This document shows positions 6,917 through 14,939 of a stretch of DNA of 23,984 bases, one piece after another (position 1 is the first letter of the stretch; each line of letters starts with the position of its first letter). The notes beneath the pieces were generated by a model. The model had not been told where the DNA came from. It saw nothing but the letters and a program-made list of their open reading frames with translations, and did not search any database. This DNA is from CAYRVX01 sp964642165. Its GTDB lineage: Bacteria; Planctomycetota; Phycisphaerae; SM23-33. The DNA lies in contig CAZXOC010000085.1 in the NCBI GenBank assembly GCA_964642165.1, positions 1-23,984 on the forward strand. Reading direction: 5' to 3'. The translations under genes were made by a program, and so were the position numbers.

Positions 6917-9160
6917 TCACCCCCGCTTGATCCAGAACGGACCCTTGGGCTTCTTGGGGCGCTGGCCGCGAGCGGCCTTGCCGGGGACCTTCACGGTCGT
7001 GACGGCGGCGGCCTCGGCGGCCTCCTTGGCCTGGATGTGCTTGCGGATGACCCACTGCTCGAGCACGCCGGCCGACACCGAGGTCATGATGTACAGCGTC
7101 AGCCCCGACGCGGCGTTGTAGAGGAACAGCAGCATCATGGCGGGCATCATGAGCTGCATCATCTTCTTCTGCGTCTCCTGCTCGGGGGAGGGCGCCGCCG
7201 ACCTCTGCGACATCTGCGGGTTGAACTTCATCTGGAAGAACATCGCCGCGGTCATCAGGATCGGCAGGAGGTTCAGGCTGGTGATCGGTCCCATCATGCC
7301 GCCGAGCAGGGGCAGCTTGAAATCCCCGCCCCAACTGACAAGGGCATCCGGCCCGGCGAGGTCGATGATCCAGACGGGCAGGAACGCGGCGTGTCGCAGC
7401 TCGACGGCCGCGTTCAGCGAGCCCCACAGCGAGATCCAGATCGGCATCTGGAGGAGCATGGGCAGGCAGCCCAGCAGCGGCGTGGCGCCCTGCTGCTTGT
7501 AGAACTTCATCATCTCCTTCTGGAGCTGCTCCTTGTTGTCGGCGTACTTCTTGCGGAGCTTGGCGAGTTCCGGCTGGAACTTCTGCATCTTCATCATGTG
7601 GACCTGCCCCTTCTTGGTCAGCGGGTGCAGGACCACGCGGACCAGGAAGACCAGGATCATGATCGCCACGCCGTAGTTCCCGAAGGTGATGTACCGGGAG
7701 ATCTTCTGGAGCAGCCACATCATCCCGAGCGTCAGGGTGTCCCAACCGCAGAAGCAGCTCTTCAGGCTGATCGTGCCGAGGTAGTTGAGCTTCTGGTAGA
7801 GGGGCTTGGAGCGCGGGGCGTCGGGATTGGCGAACATGTCGCGTTTTTTCGGCCCCGCGAAGACGGCGAAGACCATCTCCTGCGGCTCGCCCGTGGCCGG
7901 CAGGAGCAGCCCGGGCGTGTGCTCGTAGGCCGCCCCCTTCTGGCGCGATCCGCCGACGCGGACGCCGGCGACGAAGGTGCGGCTGGTGCGCGTCTCGCGG
8001 GTGGGCAGGAAGTGGTAGTCCACCTTCTGCCGGGCGGTCGGCGCGAGCCGGTCCGCCTGGTCCGGGTCCGGGCGGACGTACATCATCGAGCCGAAGAACT
8101 TGTTGCAGTGGCCCACCCAGACGACCGGCGACGTGTCGTCGACCTTCGCCAGCGGCTCGCGGACGTCGCTCGCCAGCTCGTAGACGCCGTCGTCCTTGGC
8201 CATGATCTTCCCCTGGTCGTACTGGGGCACCGTGACCTTCTTCTCGGCGGGGTCCTGCCTGCCGTAAGGCAGGAACCGGTCGTCGCCGCGGCCGGAACTG
8301 TCCTCGGGCGGCACGCCCGTCGGACCGTACTGGTCCACGTAAACGTGCAGCGCCCCGCCGGATAGGTTCTCGAGCCGCAGCCGCATCTCCAGCGAGTAGT
8401 CGTTCTTGAAGACGCGGTACGTCTTGACGAGCCTCAGGGCCGGCCGGTAGTCCGCCTCCGCGCCCGCGCGGCCGTGGTTCGCGTCGCGGTAGAACATCGC
8501 GGCGAAGCGGATTTCCTGGCCTTCGGCCGGCTGAGTGGTGGGCTTCGAGCCCACGTGCCGCCAGGCGAAGTCATCGAGGCGGATCGTGGTGGCCGGCGAG
8601 CTGCCGTCGGCGACGCGCACGGAGATGCTCCGCGTGGCGTACGCGCGGTAGGGTCCGACGGGGTTGAGCAGGCTGTAGTGCCCCTTGTACTTCCCCGGGG
8701 CCGCCGCGCAGGCGGCGACGTAGGCCTGGTGGTCCTTGTCGAGGCTCTCGTAGAGGCGCTTGTCGGCCACAGTGGCGAAATGATGGGCGAGCTTGACGGT
8801 GTTGACGGCAGCGCCCTGCCGAACGAGCTCGAGCTGGAAGCGATACCCGCTGTTGGGATCCACCGACCCCAGGACGAACTTGTTCGTGGTCCCCAGGCCC
8901 GCGTCGTCCCGCGGCCACTCGGGTCGCGGCGGCGCGGGAGCGACCGCGGATGCGGGCGGGCGAACGGCGGGCCGGCTTGGCGGCGGCGCGAGGGCCGGCT
9001 TGGCGGGGCGCGTCGCCGGCTGGGAAGCCGTCGTGGGCGGGGCCGCCCTCGCCTCCGACCGCGCCGGGCCACGCCGCCCCATGCGGTCCACGAGCCAAAC
9101 CCCCGCCAGCAGCAGGCCGGCCAGGATCGCCACCACCCAGCGAAGTCGTCTGTTATTCAC
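6917..9160 (-). CDS. yidC: Membrane protein insertase YidC
   Basis: Inserts and folds inner-membrane proteins, alone or with Sec. 747 residues from the GTG at 9160, longer than E. coli YidC (548) because of a large periplasmic part. Seen in order: N-terminal anchor (about 7-25), a Pro/Ala-rich linker (about 35-85) containing ASQPATRPAKPA, the periplasmic beta domain (about 90-450), then the conserved core with TM region YGVAIMILVFLVRVVLHPLT whose Arg (about 508) is the groove arginine, the cytoplasmic coiled hairpin ELAKLRKKYADNKEQLQKEM, LLGCLPMLLQMPIWISLW, and a basic C-tail ending PKKPKGPFWIKRG. GTG at 9160 is preferred since GAGGA lies five bases upstream; TTG at 9172 would overlap the preceding stop (TTGA) but has poor spacing. 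The 5' neighbour is a phosphoesterase, not rnpA. Confidence 0.95.
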   Translation of the reverse strand: MNNRRLRWVVAILAGLLLAGVWLVDRMGRRGPARSEARAAPPTTASQPATRPAKPALAPPPSRPAVRPPASAVAPAPPRPEWPRDDAGLGTTNKFVLGSVDPNSGYRFQLELVRQGAAVNTVKLAHHFATVADKRLYESLDKDHQAYVAACAAAPGKYKGHYSLLNPVGPYRAYATRSISVRVADGSSPATTIRLDDFAWRHVGSKPTTQPAEGQEIRFAAMFYRDANHGRAGAEADYRPALRLVKTYRVFKNDYSLEMRLRLENLSGGALHVYVDQYGPTGVPPEDSSGRGDDRFLPYGRQDPAEKKVTVPQYDQGKIMAKDDGVYELASDVREPLAKVDDTSPVVWVGHCNKFFGSMMYVRPDPDQADRLAPTARQKVDYHFLPTRETRTSRTFVAGVRVGGSRQKGAAYEHTPGLLLPATGEPQEMVFAVFAGPKKRDMFANPDAPRSKPLYQKLNYLGTISLKSCFCGWDTLTLGMMWLLQKISRYITFGNYGVAIMILVFLVRVVLHPLTKKGQVHMMKMQKFQPELAKLRKKYADNKEQLQKEMMKFYKQQGATPLLGCLPMLLQMPIWISLWGSLNAAVELRHAAFLPVWIIDLAGPDALVSWGGDFKLPLLGGMMGPITSLNLLPILMTAAMFFQMKFNPQMSQRSAAPSPEQETQKKMMQLMMPAMMLLFLYNAASGLTLYIMTSVSAGVLEQWVIRKHIQAKEAAEAAAVTTVKVPGKAARGQRPKKPKGPFWIKRG

Positions 9161-9168
9161 GGGGGTCC

Positions 9169-9942
9169 TCAACGTCCTTCCAGGAGTCGCTGGCCGAGGT
9201 AGTTGTCCAGGTCGGCGATGGCCTGCACCTTCTGCATCACCAGGTCCGCGGGGTACGGCACGCGGACGAACCGCACCTTGCCGGGTTCGAGGACCACGTA
9301 GCTGGCGCGCTGGTCCCGGTCGCGGGGCTGGCCCACCGAGCCGACGTTGATGATCGCCTTCCGCTCGGGATTGACCTCGTAGACGTCTTCCAGCTCATCG
9401 GGGCTGTAGAAGTCCGGCGCGTCGATGAAGACGCCGGGCACGTGCGTGTGCCCGACGAAGCACAGGTGCGGCGTCCGCTCCAGGGAGCTCTGCACCTTGT
9501 TGGGGGCGTTGTAGACGTCGTCGGGGAAGATGTACTCATTGATGGGGCGCCGCGGGCTGCCGTGGACGAACATCAGCTCCCCGAAGCCCATCGGGTCGCC
9601 CGAGACGGTGTGCTTGACCGGCAGCGAGCCCAGGAAGTCCCAGCGGGCGTGGCGCTTCTGGGGGTCCTCCTCGGCCTCCAGGTCCGCGCGGGTCCAGAAC
9701 GACGCCGACTCCGCCGACAGGTTGAACTGGTTCGGCTCGTACAGAACGGCGTAGTCGTGGTTGCCCATCAGCGTCACGGCGGCGCGTGCGGCCACCAGGT
9801 CCACGCATTGCCGGGGCTCCGGGCCGTAGCCCACCACGTCGCCCAGACAGATCACCTGCTTGACCTTCCGGTCAGCGATGTCCTTCAGCACGGCCGCCAA
9901 GGCCTCCGTGTTGCTGTGGATGTCACTGATGACTGCAAGCAC
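9169..9942 (-). CDS. Calcineurin-like metallophosphoesterase
   Basis: 257 residues with the full binuclear metal set of the metallophosphoesterase superfamily: SDIHSN (Asp7, His9), GDVVGYGP (Asp35), GNHDYA (Asn61-His62), FVHGSP, and GHTHVPG near residue 175. It resembles the YfcE/ApaH-like group, so a phosphodiesterase or phosphatase acting on small molecules in the cytoplasm is likely; the substrate cannot be read from sequence. The start is GTG at 9942, with GAGGT nine bases upstream; an upstream ATG runs into a stop after two codons. A good promoter sits 30 bases ahead, and yidC follows with at most eight bases between, so yidC is probably transcribed from this promoter. Confidence 0.9.
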   Translation of the reverse strand: MLAVISDIHSNTEALAAVLKDIADRKVKQVICLGDVVGYGPEPRQCVDLVAARAAVTLMGNHDYAVLYEPNQFNLSAESASFWTRADLEAEEDPQKRHARWDFLGSLPVKHTVSGDPMGFGELMFVHGSPRRPINEYIFPDDVYNAPNKVQSSLERTPHLCFVGHTHVPGVFIDAPDFYSPDELEDVYEVNPERKAIINVGSVGQPRDRDQRASYVVLEPGKVRFVRVPYPADLVMQKVQAIADLDNYLGQRLLEGR

Positions 9943-9971
9943 GTCGCACTACCTCATCCGCCGGAGAGGCT

Positions 9972-10001
9972 ATGCTAGCTGGCGGTCGATGCGAATGTCA
10001 A
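9972..10001 (-). promoter_or_regulatory. Promoter of the phosphoesterase-yidC operon
   Basis: On the minus strand a perfect TTGACA (9996-10001) and TAGCAT (9972-9977, four of six) are 18 bases apart. The predicted leader to the GTG at 9942 is about 22 bases and holds the Shine-Dalgarno GAGGT. Confidence 0.7.
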
Positions 10002-10072
10002 ACCCTTTGGCCCGGGCGGGCGCCCCGGCCGCGCGGCCAGCCACGGTACGGGGTCGGAGCCCCCCTTTTGGA

Positions 10073-10101
10073 TTGGTGCGGCGCCGGGGGCGGCCTACAA
10101 T
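10073..10101 (+). promoter_or_regulatory. Promoter of tsaB
   Basis: TTGGTG (10073-10078) and TACAAT (10096-10101) are spaced by 17 bases. The start codon is 31 bases further on, leaving a leader of about 24 bases with a GAGA-rich Shine-Dalgarno-like stretch. It fires away from the phosphoesterase promoter 70 bases to the left. Confidence 0.6.
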
Positions 10102-10132
10102 CGAGCGGCCGCCGGACGGCGCGAGAGACGGG

Positions 10133-10939
10133 ATGAGCCAGACGGTCTCCATTGCGATCGAGACGTCCTGCCGCCTGGGCGGCGTGGCGTTGGGGCGTGG
10201 CGAGGAACTGCTGGCGGCAGAGAGCTTTGACGCTTCCAGCCGCCACGCGACGCAGTTGGTGGGCCGGCTTGCCGAGCTGCTCCGCCGGGCCGACCTGCGC
10301 CCGCGGGACGTCCGGGAGGCCTACGTGTCGGTGGGGCCCGGCAGCTTCACCGGCACGCGGATCGGCGTAACCGTCGCGCGGACGCTCGCCCAGACGGTCC
10401 CGCACCTTCGCTGCGTGGCCGTGGCGAGCCCCGCCGCCGTCGCCGAGGCCGCCCGAGGGATGAGCTGGCGCCACCTCGCGGTCGTCCTCGACGCGCGAGA
10501 GGGGCTGATCCACGCCACGCTGTTTGGCCGCACGCCGCCGGCCGCGGGCGACCGCCTTCGGGACCACGACCGCGCCGACGAGGGGGCCTCGCCCGCCCCT
10601 TCGCAGCCCGCGCCCCACCAGGTCGACAGCGGCGTGATGAGCCCGGCCGAACTCCTCGCCCGCGCTCCGCGCCCGCTGATGCTGCTGGGCGAGGGCCTGG
10701 CCTACCACGACCTGACCGGCGACGGCGTGACGATCCCCGGACGAGACGTCCTCGCGCCGCCGCACCTGCCCACGGCCGAGAGCGTCTGGCGCGTCGGGCG
10801 GCGCCTGGCCCGTGCCGGCCTGTTCACCCCGGCCGGGCGGCTCCTGCCGATCTACTCCCGCCCCCCCGAGGCCGTTCGCCTGTGGCAAAGAACGCACGGG
10901 ATTGACGGTGCCGGCGAGGCGGCCGACAATGACCACTGA
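10133..10939 (+). CDS. tsaB: tRNA threonylcarbamoyladenosine biosynthesis protein TsaB
   Basis: Partner of TsaD and TsaE in making the t6A modification at position 37 of tRNAs reading ANN codons. 268 residues. Seen: ASKHA-fold start VSIAIETSCRLGGVAL, and the family signature VSVGPGSFTGTRIGVTVART at about residues 62-82. In TsaB the metal and ATP sites are degenerate and the protein acts as a scaffold. It is longer than the usual 220-235 residues, with an Asp/Pro-rich insertion at about 138-165. The start has GAGAGACGGG directly upstream. tsaD, tsaE and rimI are not in the window. The ACT-domain gene follows after 39 bases and is likely co-transcribed. Confidence 0.88.
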   Translation: MSQTVSIAIETSCRLGGVALGRGEELLAAESFDASSRHATQLVGRLAELLRRADLRPRDVREAYVSVGPGSFTGTRIGVTVARTLAQTVPHLRCVAVASPAAVAEAARGMSWRHLAVVLDAREGLIHATLFGRTPPAAGDRLRDHDRADEGASPAPSQPAPHQVDSGVMSPAELLARAPRPLMLLGEGLAYHDLTGDGVTIPGRDVLAPPHLPTAESVWRVGRRLARAGLFTPAGRLLPIYSRPPEAVRLWQRTHGIDGAGEAADNDH

Positions 10940-10978
10940 ACGACGGCTCCCCGAGACGCAGAGAACGGAAGGTGCCTC

Positions 10979-11452
10979 ATGCAGGAGATGACGCAGTTCT
11001 CGATCTTCCTCGTCAACAAGCCGGGCGTGCTGGCGACGGTGACGAGCGAGCTGAGCAAGTCGAAGGTCAACCTGATCGCCCTGACGTTGATGGACTCGAT
11101 GGAGCACGGCGTGCTGCGGATGGTCTGCGACAAGCCGGACGCCGCCCGCGAGCTTCTCGGGCGGACCCACGACCGCTGGACGGAGACCGACGTCCTGGTG
11201 CTGGAGCTGAAGAACGTCCCCGGCGCGTTCGCCTCGGTCGCCGAAAAGCTCGCCGACGAGCACATCAACATCTCCTACGCCTACGCGACCGCCGGCGCGA
11301 GCCACGGGCGCACCACGGCCGTGTTCAAGGTGGCCGACATGAAAAAGGCCCGGAAGGTCCTCGAGGCCAGCTTCGCAAAGGGCTCGTCCGGCGGAAGGAA
11401 ACGGCCCCCCGCGGTCCGCAAGGCACCCGGGCAGAGGCGCGGCGCGCGGTAG
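10979..11452 (+). CDS. Stand-alone double ACT-domain protein
   Basis: 157 residues with two ACT repeats and no enzyme domain. The first begins FSIFLVNKPGVLATVTSEL (about 7-25) and the second VLVLELKNVPGAFASVAEKL (about 72-91); each carries the Gly turn (KPGVL, VPGAF) where ACT domains bind amino acids or small ligands at their interface. A basic tail of about 23 residues follows (SGGRKRPPAVRKAPGQRRGAR). Such proteins are usually annotated as amino-acid-binding regulators; the ligand and target are not known. ATG at 10979 has GGAAGG about six bases upstream. It ends 33 bases before the convergent DUF547 gene. Confidence 0.85.
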   Translation: MQEMTQFSIFLVNKPGVLATVTSELSKSKVNLIALTLMDSMEHGVLRMVCDKPDAARELLGRTHDRWTETDVLVLELKNVPGAFASVAEKLADEHINISYAYATAGASHGRTTAVFKVADMKKARKVLEASFAKGSSGGRKRPPAVRKAPGQRRGAR

Positions 11453-11485
11453 GGGGCGAGGCCCGGCGCACGGGAGATCGGGGGG

Positions 11486-12301
11486 TCAATCGTCCTCGGC
11501 CGAGGTCGCCAGCTCCCGCGAGCGCCCTTCCACGATCCGGTACCCGACGGCATCCTGGAGGCGGCGGTGTGCCGAGCCGGTCACGTAGGGCAGCAGGGCC
11601 GTCGCAAGCGTCGCCGCCTCGACGCCGTACGTCTCGTGGTGATGCCGGATCAGGCGGTCGCGGAACTGCCACAGCGCCGTCGGAACGAGGATCCGCTTCC
11701 GCCGGACGTCGATGACGAACCGGAGCTCGTCGTCGACGAACTCGACGAACCGGTCGGCGATGCGCCGGCGGATTCCGTCGGCCTCGAAGGGCTCCGTCGG
11801 CAGGCGGGCGTACTGCCTGGTCGCTCCGGGGGCCGCCGCGGCCGTGCGGAAGTCCCGGTCCCCCGCGAGGACCTCGTCGATCCGCTCCAGGGACATCTCC
11901 CGCCCGTCGAGGGGAAACGGCGTGCCGAGGAAGCGCTTGCGCCGAACCTGCCTGGGGCAGTGCTCCACCAGCAGCAGCTTCATCGACCACGCCGCCCGGG
12001 CGTTGTACCAGTAGGCCAGGACGTGCTCCTCGTCGGGGAACAGCTCGGGCGTGGCCGTCGGCCCGGTCACCGCCAGCCGCTGGAGCTGCGCGTCGAGGGC
12101 CACCGCGGCTCCCTCCAGCACGTCCGGGTCGACCAGGCCGTTTTTCTCCACGACCGCGTCCAGGACGACGGCGAGGTCGTCGTACGTTGCGGCCGGCTGA
12201 ACGCCCCGGGTGTCGACGGGGATCGGCGGGCACGGCGGCTCGCATCCGGCCGCCGATACCAGGATGCACAGCAAGGCGAACTTGCATCTCAGGCGGATCA
12301 T
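11486..12301 (-). CDS. DUF547 domain lipoprotein
   Basis: 271 residues. Lipoprotein signal at the N-terminus: basic MIRLRCK, hydrophobic stretch, then VSAAGC with Cys20 as lipidation site. The DUF547 signature is seen as VLAYWYNARAAWSMKLL (about 92-108), followed by an EMSLERIDEV segment and LRFVIDVRRKRILVP. DUF547 proteins have a papain-like/transglutaminase-like relation in some analyses, but their activity is not established and I cannot identify a full catalytic triad here. The start codon is seven bases after a -10 box with no Shine-Dalgarno, as in the DUF1570 lipoprotein gene. Divergent from the AsmA-like gene across only 61 bases. Confidence 0.82.
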   Translation of the reverse strand: MIRLRCKFALLCILVSAAGCEPPCPPIPVDTRGVQPAATYDDLAVVLDAVVEKNGLVDPDVLEGAAVALDAQLQRLAVTGPTATPELFPDEEHVLAYWYNARAAWSMKLLLVEHCPRQVRRKRFLGTPFPLDGREMSLERIDEVLAGDRDFRTAAAAPGATRQYARLPTEPFEADGIRRRIADRFVEFVDDELRFVIDVRRKRILVPTALWQFRDRLIRHHHETYGVEAATLATALLPYVTGSAHRRLQDAVGYRIVEGRSRELATSAEDD

Positions 12302-12308
12302 GGGAATG

Positions 12309-12336
12309 ATTGTACGCGTCTAACCCGGGGTCACAA
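12309..12336 (-). promoter_or_regulatory. Promoter directly abutting the DUF547 lipoprotein gene
   Basis: TTGTGA (12331-12336) and TACAAT (12309-12314) on the minus strand are 16 bases apart. Seven bases separate the -10 box from the ATG at 12301, so transcription should begin at or next to the start codon. The box is the same hexamer and nearly the same distance as at 4453-4458. Confidence 0.6.
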
Positions 12337-12362
12337 CAGACATCCGGTTCGTTCAGGAGACG

Positions 12363-13736
12363 ATGATCCGGGAAGCAGGACGTTCGTTCCGTCGGCTGGG
12401 GAAGGCCCTGGCCGTCCTTGCAGCCGTCGCGATCGCCGTGGCGATCGCCGGCAAGTGGTGGATCGCCCCGGGCTTGATCCGCTGGCAGCTCCGCGCGCAC
12501 CTCCCGGAGTACTGGGACGGCTCGGCGGAGATCGAGGACGTGGACGTCGACTACACGGGCGTGCTGCCGGTCGCGTTTCGCGGGGTGGTGCTGCGGGACC
12601 GCGCCGGGCGGACGTGGCTCCGCGCCGACGGCATTCGCCTGGTCGTGCCGAACTGGCCGTCGCTGAGCCCCAAGGTGGGGGCGGTCCTGGCGACGGGGGT
12701 GAAGGTGACGGCCCACGCGCAGGCCGGCCGGTGCCGCCCGCCGCTCCGGAGGCTCCCCAGCGAGTGGTGGACCGAGTACGTGGACCTGAAGGCCTTGTGG
12801 GTCGGCGGCGGTGAGCTGGAGGTGATGGCCGACGGCAATTCCGCGTTCCGCTCGGGCGCCGCGGACATCCTGCTGCTCGCCGGCAGGGAGTCGTGGGCCC
12901 TGCACGTGCCGACGCGCCCCCTGGCGGTGCGGGACCTGCGGGCCGAGGCGGTCCTCGTCCGGGACGACGGCGTGGAGATCCGCCGCCTGTCCGGCCGGGC
13001 CTGCGGCGGGCGGCTCCTCGCCTCGGTGGCGGGGTGCTTGCGCCCCGGCGGCGCCGTGGAGCTTCGCGGCCACGCCGCCGCAAAGAACCTCGATCTGGCG
13101 CGGCTGAAGCTGCCCTTCCGGTGGGCGGAGCGGGGCCTGGCCTCCGGCGTGTTCCTCTTCCAGGCGGGCGAGGCGCCGGCTTCCGCGGCGAGCGGGTGGG
13201 GCACGGTCTTCATCGACGGGGCGGACCTTCGGAGGGTTCCGGCGGCGGCGGAGATCCTCCAGCGCGCCGGGCTGGGGAAGCTGGACGTCCTGAGGGACTC
13301 CGACGTCGAGGCGCAGTTCCGGCTCCGCGGGGCGGTCGCCACGTTCGATCGATGGCGGTTCTCCCTGCCGCTGGCGGCGGTGGATATCGAGCCCGGCGGC
13401 TGGCTGCACCTGTGGGACGAGCAGGTGGACGTGGTAGCCGTCGTGGTGCTGTTCGAGCGGGTCCGCGACCTGCTGAAGAGCATTCCGGTGGTGGGGCTGG
13501 TGGTCGACCTGACGGAGAGGTTCTCGCGGTTCCGCGTTCGCGGCAACTGGGGCAAGGTCGAGGACCTGCTGGTCACGTCGGCCCCGCTCGACGGCGTGGC
13601 GAACGGGACGCGAAAGTTCCTGACCGCGGCGGCGCGGGGCGGGAGCGGCTTCCGCGCGGCGCTGCGGGGAGGGCTGGAAGGGCTCTTCAACTCGGCGGAC
13701 GCCAACTCGCCGACGGCCAGGGAGAACGGGCCCTGA
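12363..13736 (+). CDS. AsmA/TamB-like membrane-anchored protein
   Basis: 457 residues. One N-terminal membrane anchor (about 13-33, with AVLAAVAIAVAIAGKWWIAP), then repetitive beta-strand-rich sequence with no catalytic motif. The pattern of an anchor followed by IRWQLRAHLPEYWDGSAEIEDV, a mid-protein 'GGRLLASVAGCLRPGGAVELRG' type layer and a C-terminal hydrophobic-helix stretch (ERVRDLLKSIPVVGLVVDL) resembles AsmA/YhdP-type proteins, which in other bacteria carry phospholipids between the two membranes. The resemblance is in architecture; I cannot name a close family. ATG at 12363 has AGGAG four bases upstream. The fol operon begins 80 bases after its stop, with a hairpin in between. Confidence 0.6.
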   Translation: MIREAGRSFRRLGKALAVLAAVAIAVAIAGKWWIAPGLIRWQLRAHLPEYWDGSAEIEDVDVDYTGVLPVAFRGVVLRDRAGRTWLRADGIRLVVPNWPSLSPKVGAVLATGVKVTAHAQAGRCRPPLRRLPSEWWTEYVDLKALWVGGGELEVMADGNSAFRSGAADILLLAGRESWALHVPTRPLAVRDLRAEAVLVRDDGVEIRRLSGRACGGRLLASVAGCLRPGGAVELRGHAAAKNLDLARLKLPFRWAERGLASGVFLFQAGEAPASAASGWGTVFIDGADLRRVPAAAEILQRAGLGKLDVLRDSDVEAQFRLRGAVATFDRWRFSLPLAAVDIEPGGWLHLWDEQVDVVAVVVLFERVRDLLKSIPVVGLVVDLTERFSRFRVRGNWGKVEDLLVTSAPLDGVANGTRKFLTAAARGGSGFRAALRGGLEGLFNSADANSPTARENGP

Positions 13737-13760
13737 CGCGCCTACCATTGTGGTGGGATT

Positions 13761-13782
13761 CGCGCCGGCCCGAGCCGGCGCG
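13761..13782 (+). terminator. Perfect 9-bp stem hairpin between the AsmA-like gene and the fol operon
   Basis: CGCGCCGGC (13761-13769) and GCCGGCGCG (13774-13782) pair perfectly around the loop CCGA. It starts 24 bases after the stop at 13736 and ends 34 bases before the folM-like ATG. There is no U-tract. It may be a terminator, or a processing or leader structure for the operon. Confidence 0.45.
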
Positions 13783-13816
13783 GCCGGGGGGACGGGCCCG
13801 CAGGCACAGGGACGAC

Positions 13817-14569
13817 ATGACGACGCGCGAGCATCCGCTGTCGGGCAGGACCGCCCTGGTCACCGGGGCGGCCAGGAGACTCGGCCGGGCCGTGGCACTG
13901 GCGCTGGCCCGGGCCGGCGCGGACGTGGTCCTGCACTATCGCGCCTCGGGCGAGGAGGCCCGCGGCGCGGCCGCGGCGATCGAAGCCGCCGGCCGGCGGG
14001 CGTGGTGCCTCCAGGCCGACCTCGCCGAGCCCGACGAGGTGGAATCGCTGATGCCCCGCGCCGTCGACGCCGCCGGGGGCGTGGACATCCTCGTCAACAA
14101 CGCGTCGGTCTTCGCGCCGAGCCGCGTGCTGGACTTCCGCCCGGCGGACCTGCACGAGAACGTCCAGGTCAACACGATGGCGCCGCTTCAGCTCTGCCGG
14201 GCCTTCGCCGCCGGGGGGCGCGGCGGGGACATCGTGAACTTCCTCGACTGCCGCGTCGTCGACTACGACAGCACGCACGCCGCCTATCACCTCAGCAAGC
14301 GGATGCTGTTCAGCATCACGCGGATGCTGGCGCTGGAACTGGCCCCCGACGTGAAGGTCAACGCCGTCGCGCCGGGGCTGATCCTGCCCCCGCCCGGCGA
14401 GGACGACGGCTTCCTTCAACGCCAGGCCCACACCAACCCGCTGAACCGCCACGGCACGCCGGGCGATATCGCCGCCGCCGTGCTGTTCCTGCTGACCAGC
14501 CGCTTCGTCACCGGGCAGGTCATCTACGTGGACGGCGGCCGCCACATGAAGGGAAGCGTCTATGGATGA
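13817..14569 (+). CDS. folM: FolM / pteridine-reductase-type short-chain dehydrogenase
   Basis: NADPH-dependent SDR of 250 residues, probably reducing dihydromonapterin, dihydrofolate or another pterin. Seen: the TGxxxRxG cofactor motif as TGAARRLG (16-23), typical of pteridine reductases rather than the TGxxxGxG of most SDRs; NNASVFAPS (94-102); and Asp144, Tyr157 (YHLSK) and Lys161. The Asp lies exactly 13 residues before the Tyr and replaces the usual SDR Ser, as in Leishmania PTR1 (Asp181/Tyr194/Lys198). The context with folB, folK and folE supports a pterin substrate. An ACAGGGAC stretch precedes the ATG. It overlaps folB by eight bases. The folM name is inferred; a generic 3-oxoacyl-ACP-reductase-like SDR is the alternative. 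Confidence 0.8.
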   Translation: MTTREHPLSGRTALVTGAARRLGRAVALALARAGADVVLHYRASGEEARGAAAAIEAAGRRAWCLQADLAEPDEVESLMPRAVDAAGGVDILVNNASVFAPSRVLDFRPADLHENVQVNTMAPLQLCRAFAAGGRGGDIVNFLDCRVVDYDSTHAAYHLSKRMLFSITRMLALELAPDVKVNAVAPGLILPPPGEDDGFLQRQAHTNPLNRHGTPGDIAAAVLFLLTSRFVTGQVIYVDGGRHMKGSVYG

Positions 14570-14939
14570 ACGCCCCCTTGACCGGATCCACATCCGCGAC
14601 CTCGCCGCCCGCTGCATCGTCGGCATCAACCGCGACGAGCGCCGCAAGAAGCAGGACGTGACGATCGACATCACGCTGTACGCCGACCTGCGCCGCGCCG
14701 GCCAGACCGACCGCATCGAGGACACCGTCGACTACAAGGCCGTCAAGAGGGACGTGCTGGAGATGGTGGAGTCCTCGCGCTACCTCCTGGTCGAGCGCCT
14801 GGGCGAGCGAATCGCCGAGATCTGCCTCTCGCACGAAGGCGTCCGGAAGGTCCGCGTCCTCGTGGAGAAGCCCGGGGCGCTGCGGTTCGCGCGAACGGTG
14901 GGCGTGGAGATCCTCCGGGCCAGGGGCGACGATGCCTGA
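14562..14939 (+). CDS. folB: Dihydroneopterin aldolase
   Basis: Converts 7,8-dihydroneopterin to 6-hydroxymethyl-7,8-dihydropterin and glycolaldehyde. 125 residues, normal length. Seen: GINRDERRKKQ with the pterin-binding Glu26, VDYKAV with Tyr58, LLVERLGERIAE with Glu78, and VEKPGALRFA with the catalytic Lys103. Its ATG overlaps the end of the folM-like gene (ATGGATGA) and its stop overlaps the folK start (ATGCCTGA), each by eight bases, so translation is probably coupled along the operon. Confidence 0.95.
   Translation: MDERPLDRIHIRDLAARCIVGINRDERRKKQDVTIDITLYADLRRAGQTDRIEDTVDYKAVKRDVLEMVESSRYLLVERLGERIAEICLSHEGVRKVRVLVEKPGALRFARTVGVEILRARGDDA

Noticed and set aside
11325..13748. 807-codon open frame on the minus strand
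   Set aside because: It covers the ACT gene end, the DUF547 gene in another frame and the antisense of the AsmA-like gene. It is Arg/Pro/Gly-rich with no domain signal.
13737..13816. Possible tetrahydrofolate riboswitch before the folate operon
   Set aside because: Only a simple 9-bp hairpin is visible in an 80-base gap; the multi-helix layout and conserved joining regions of the known THF classes are not seen.
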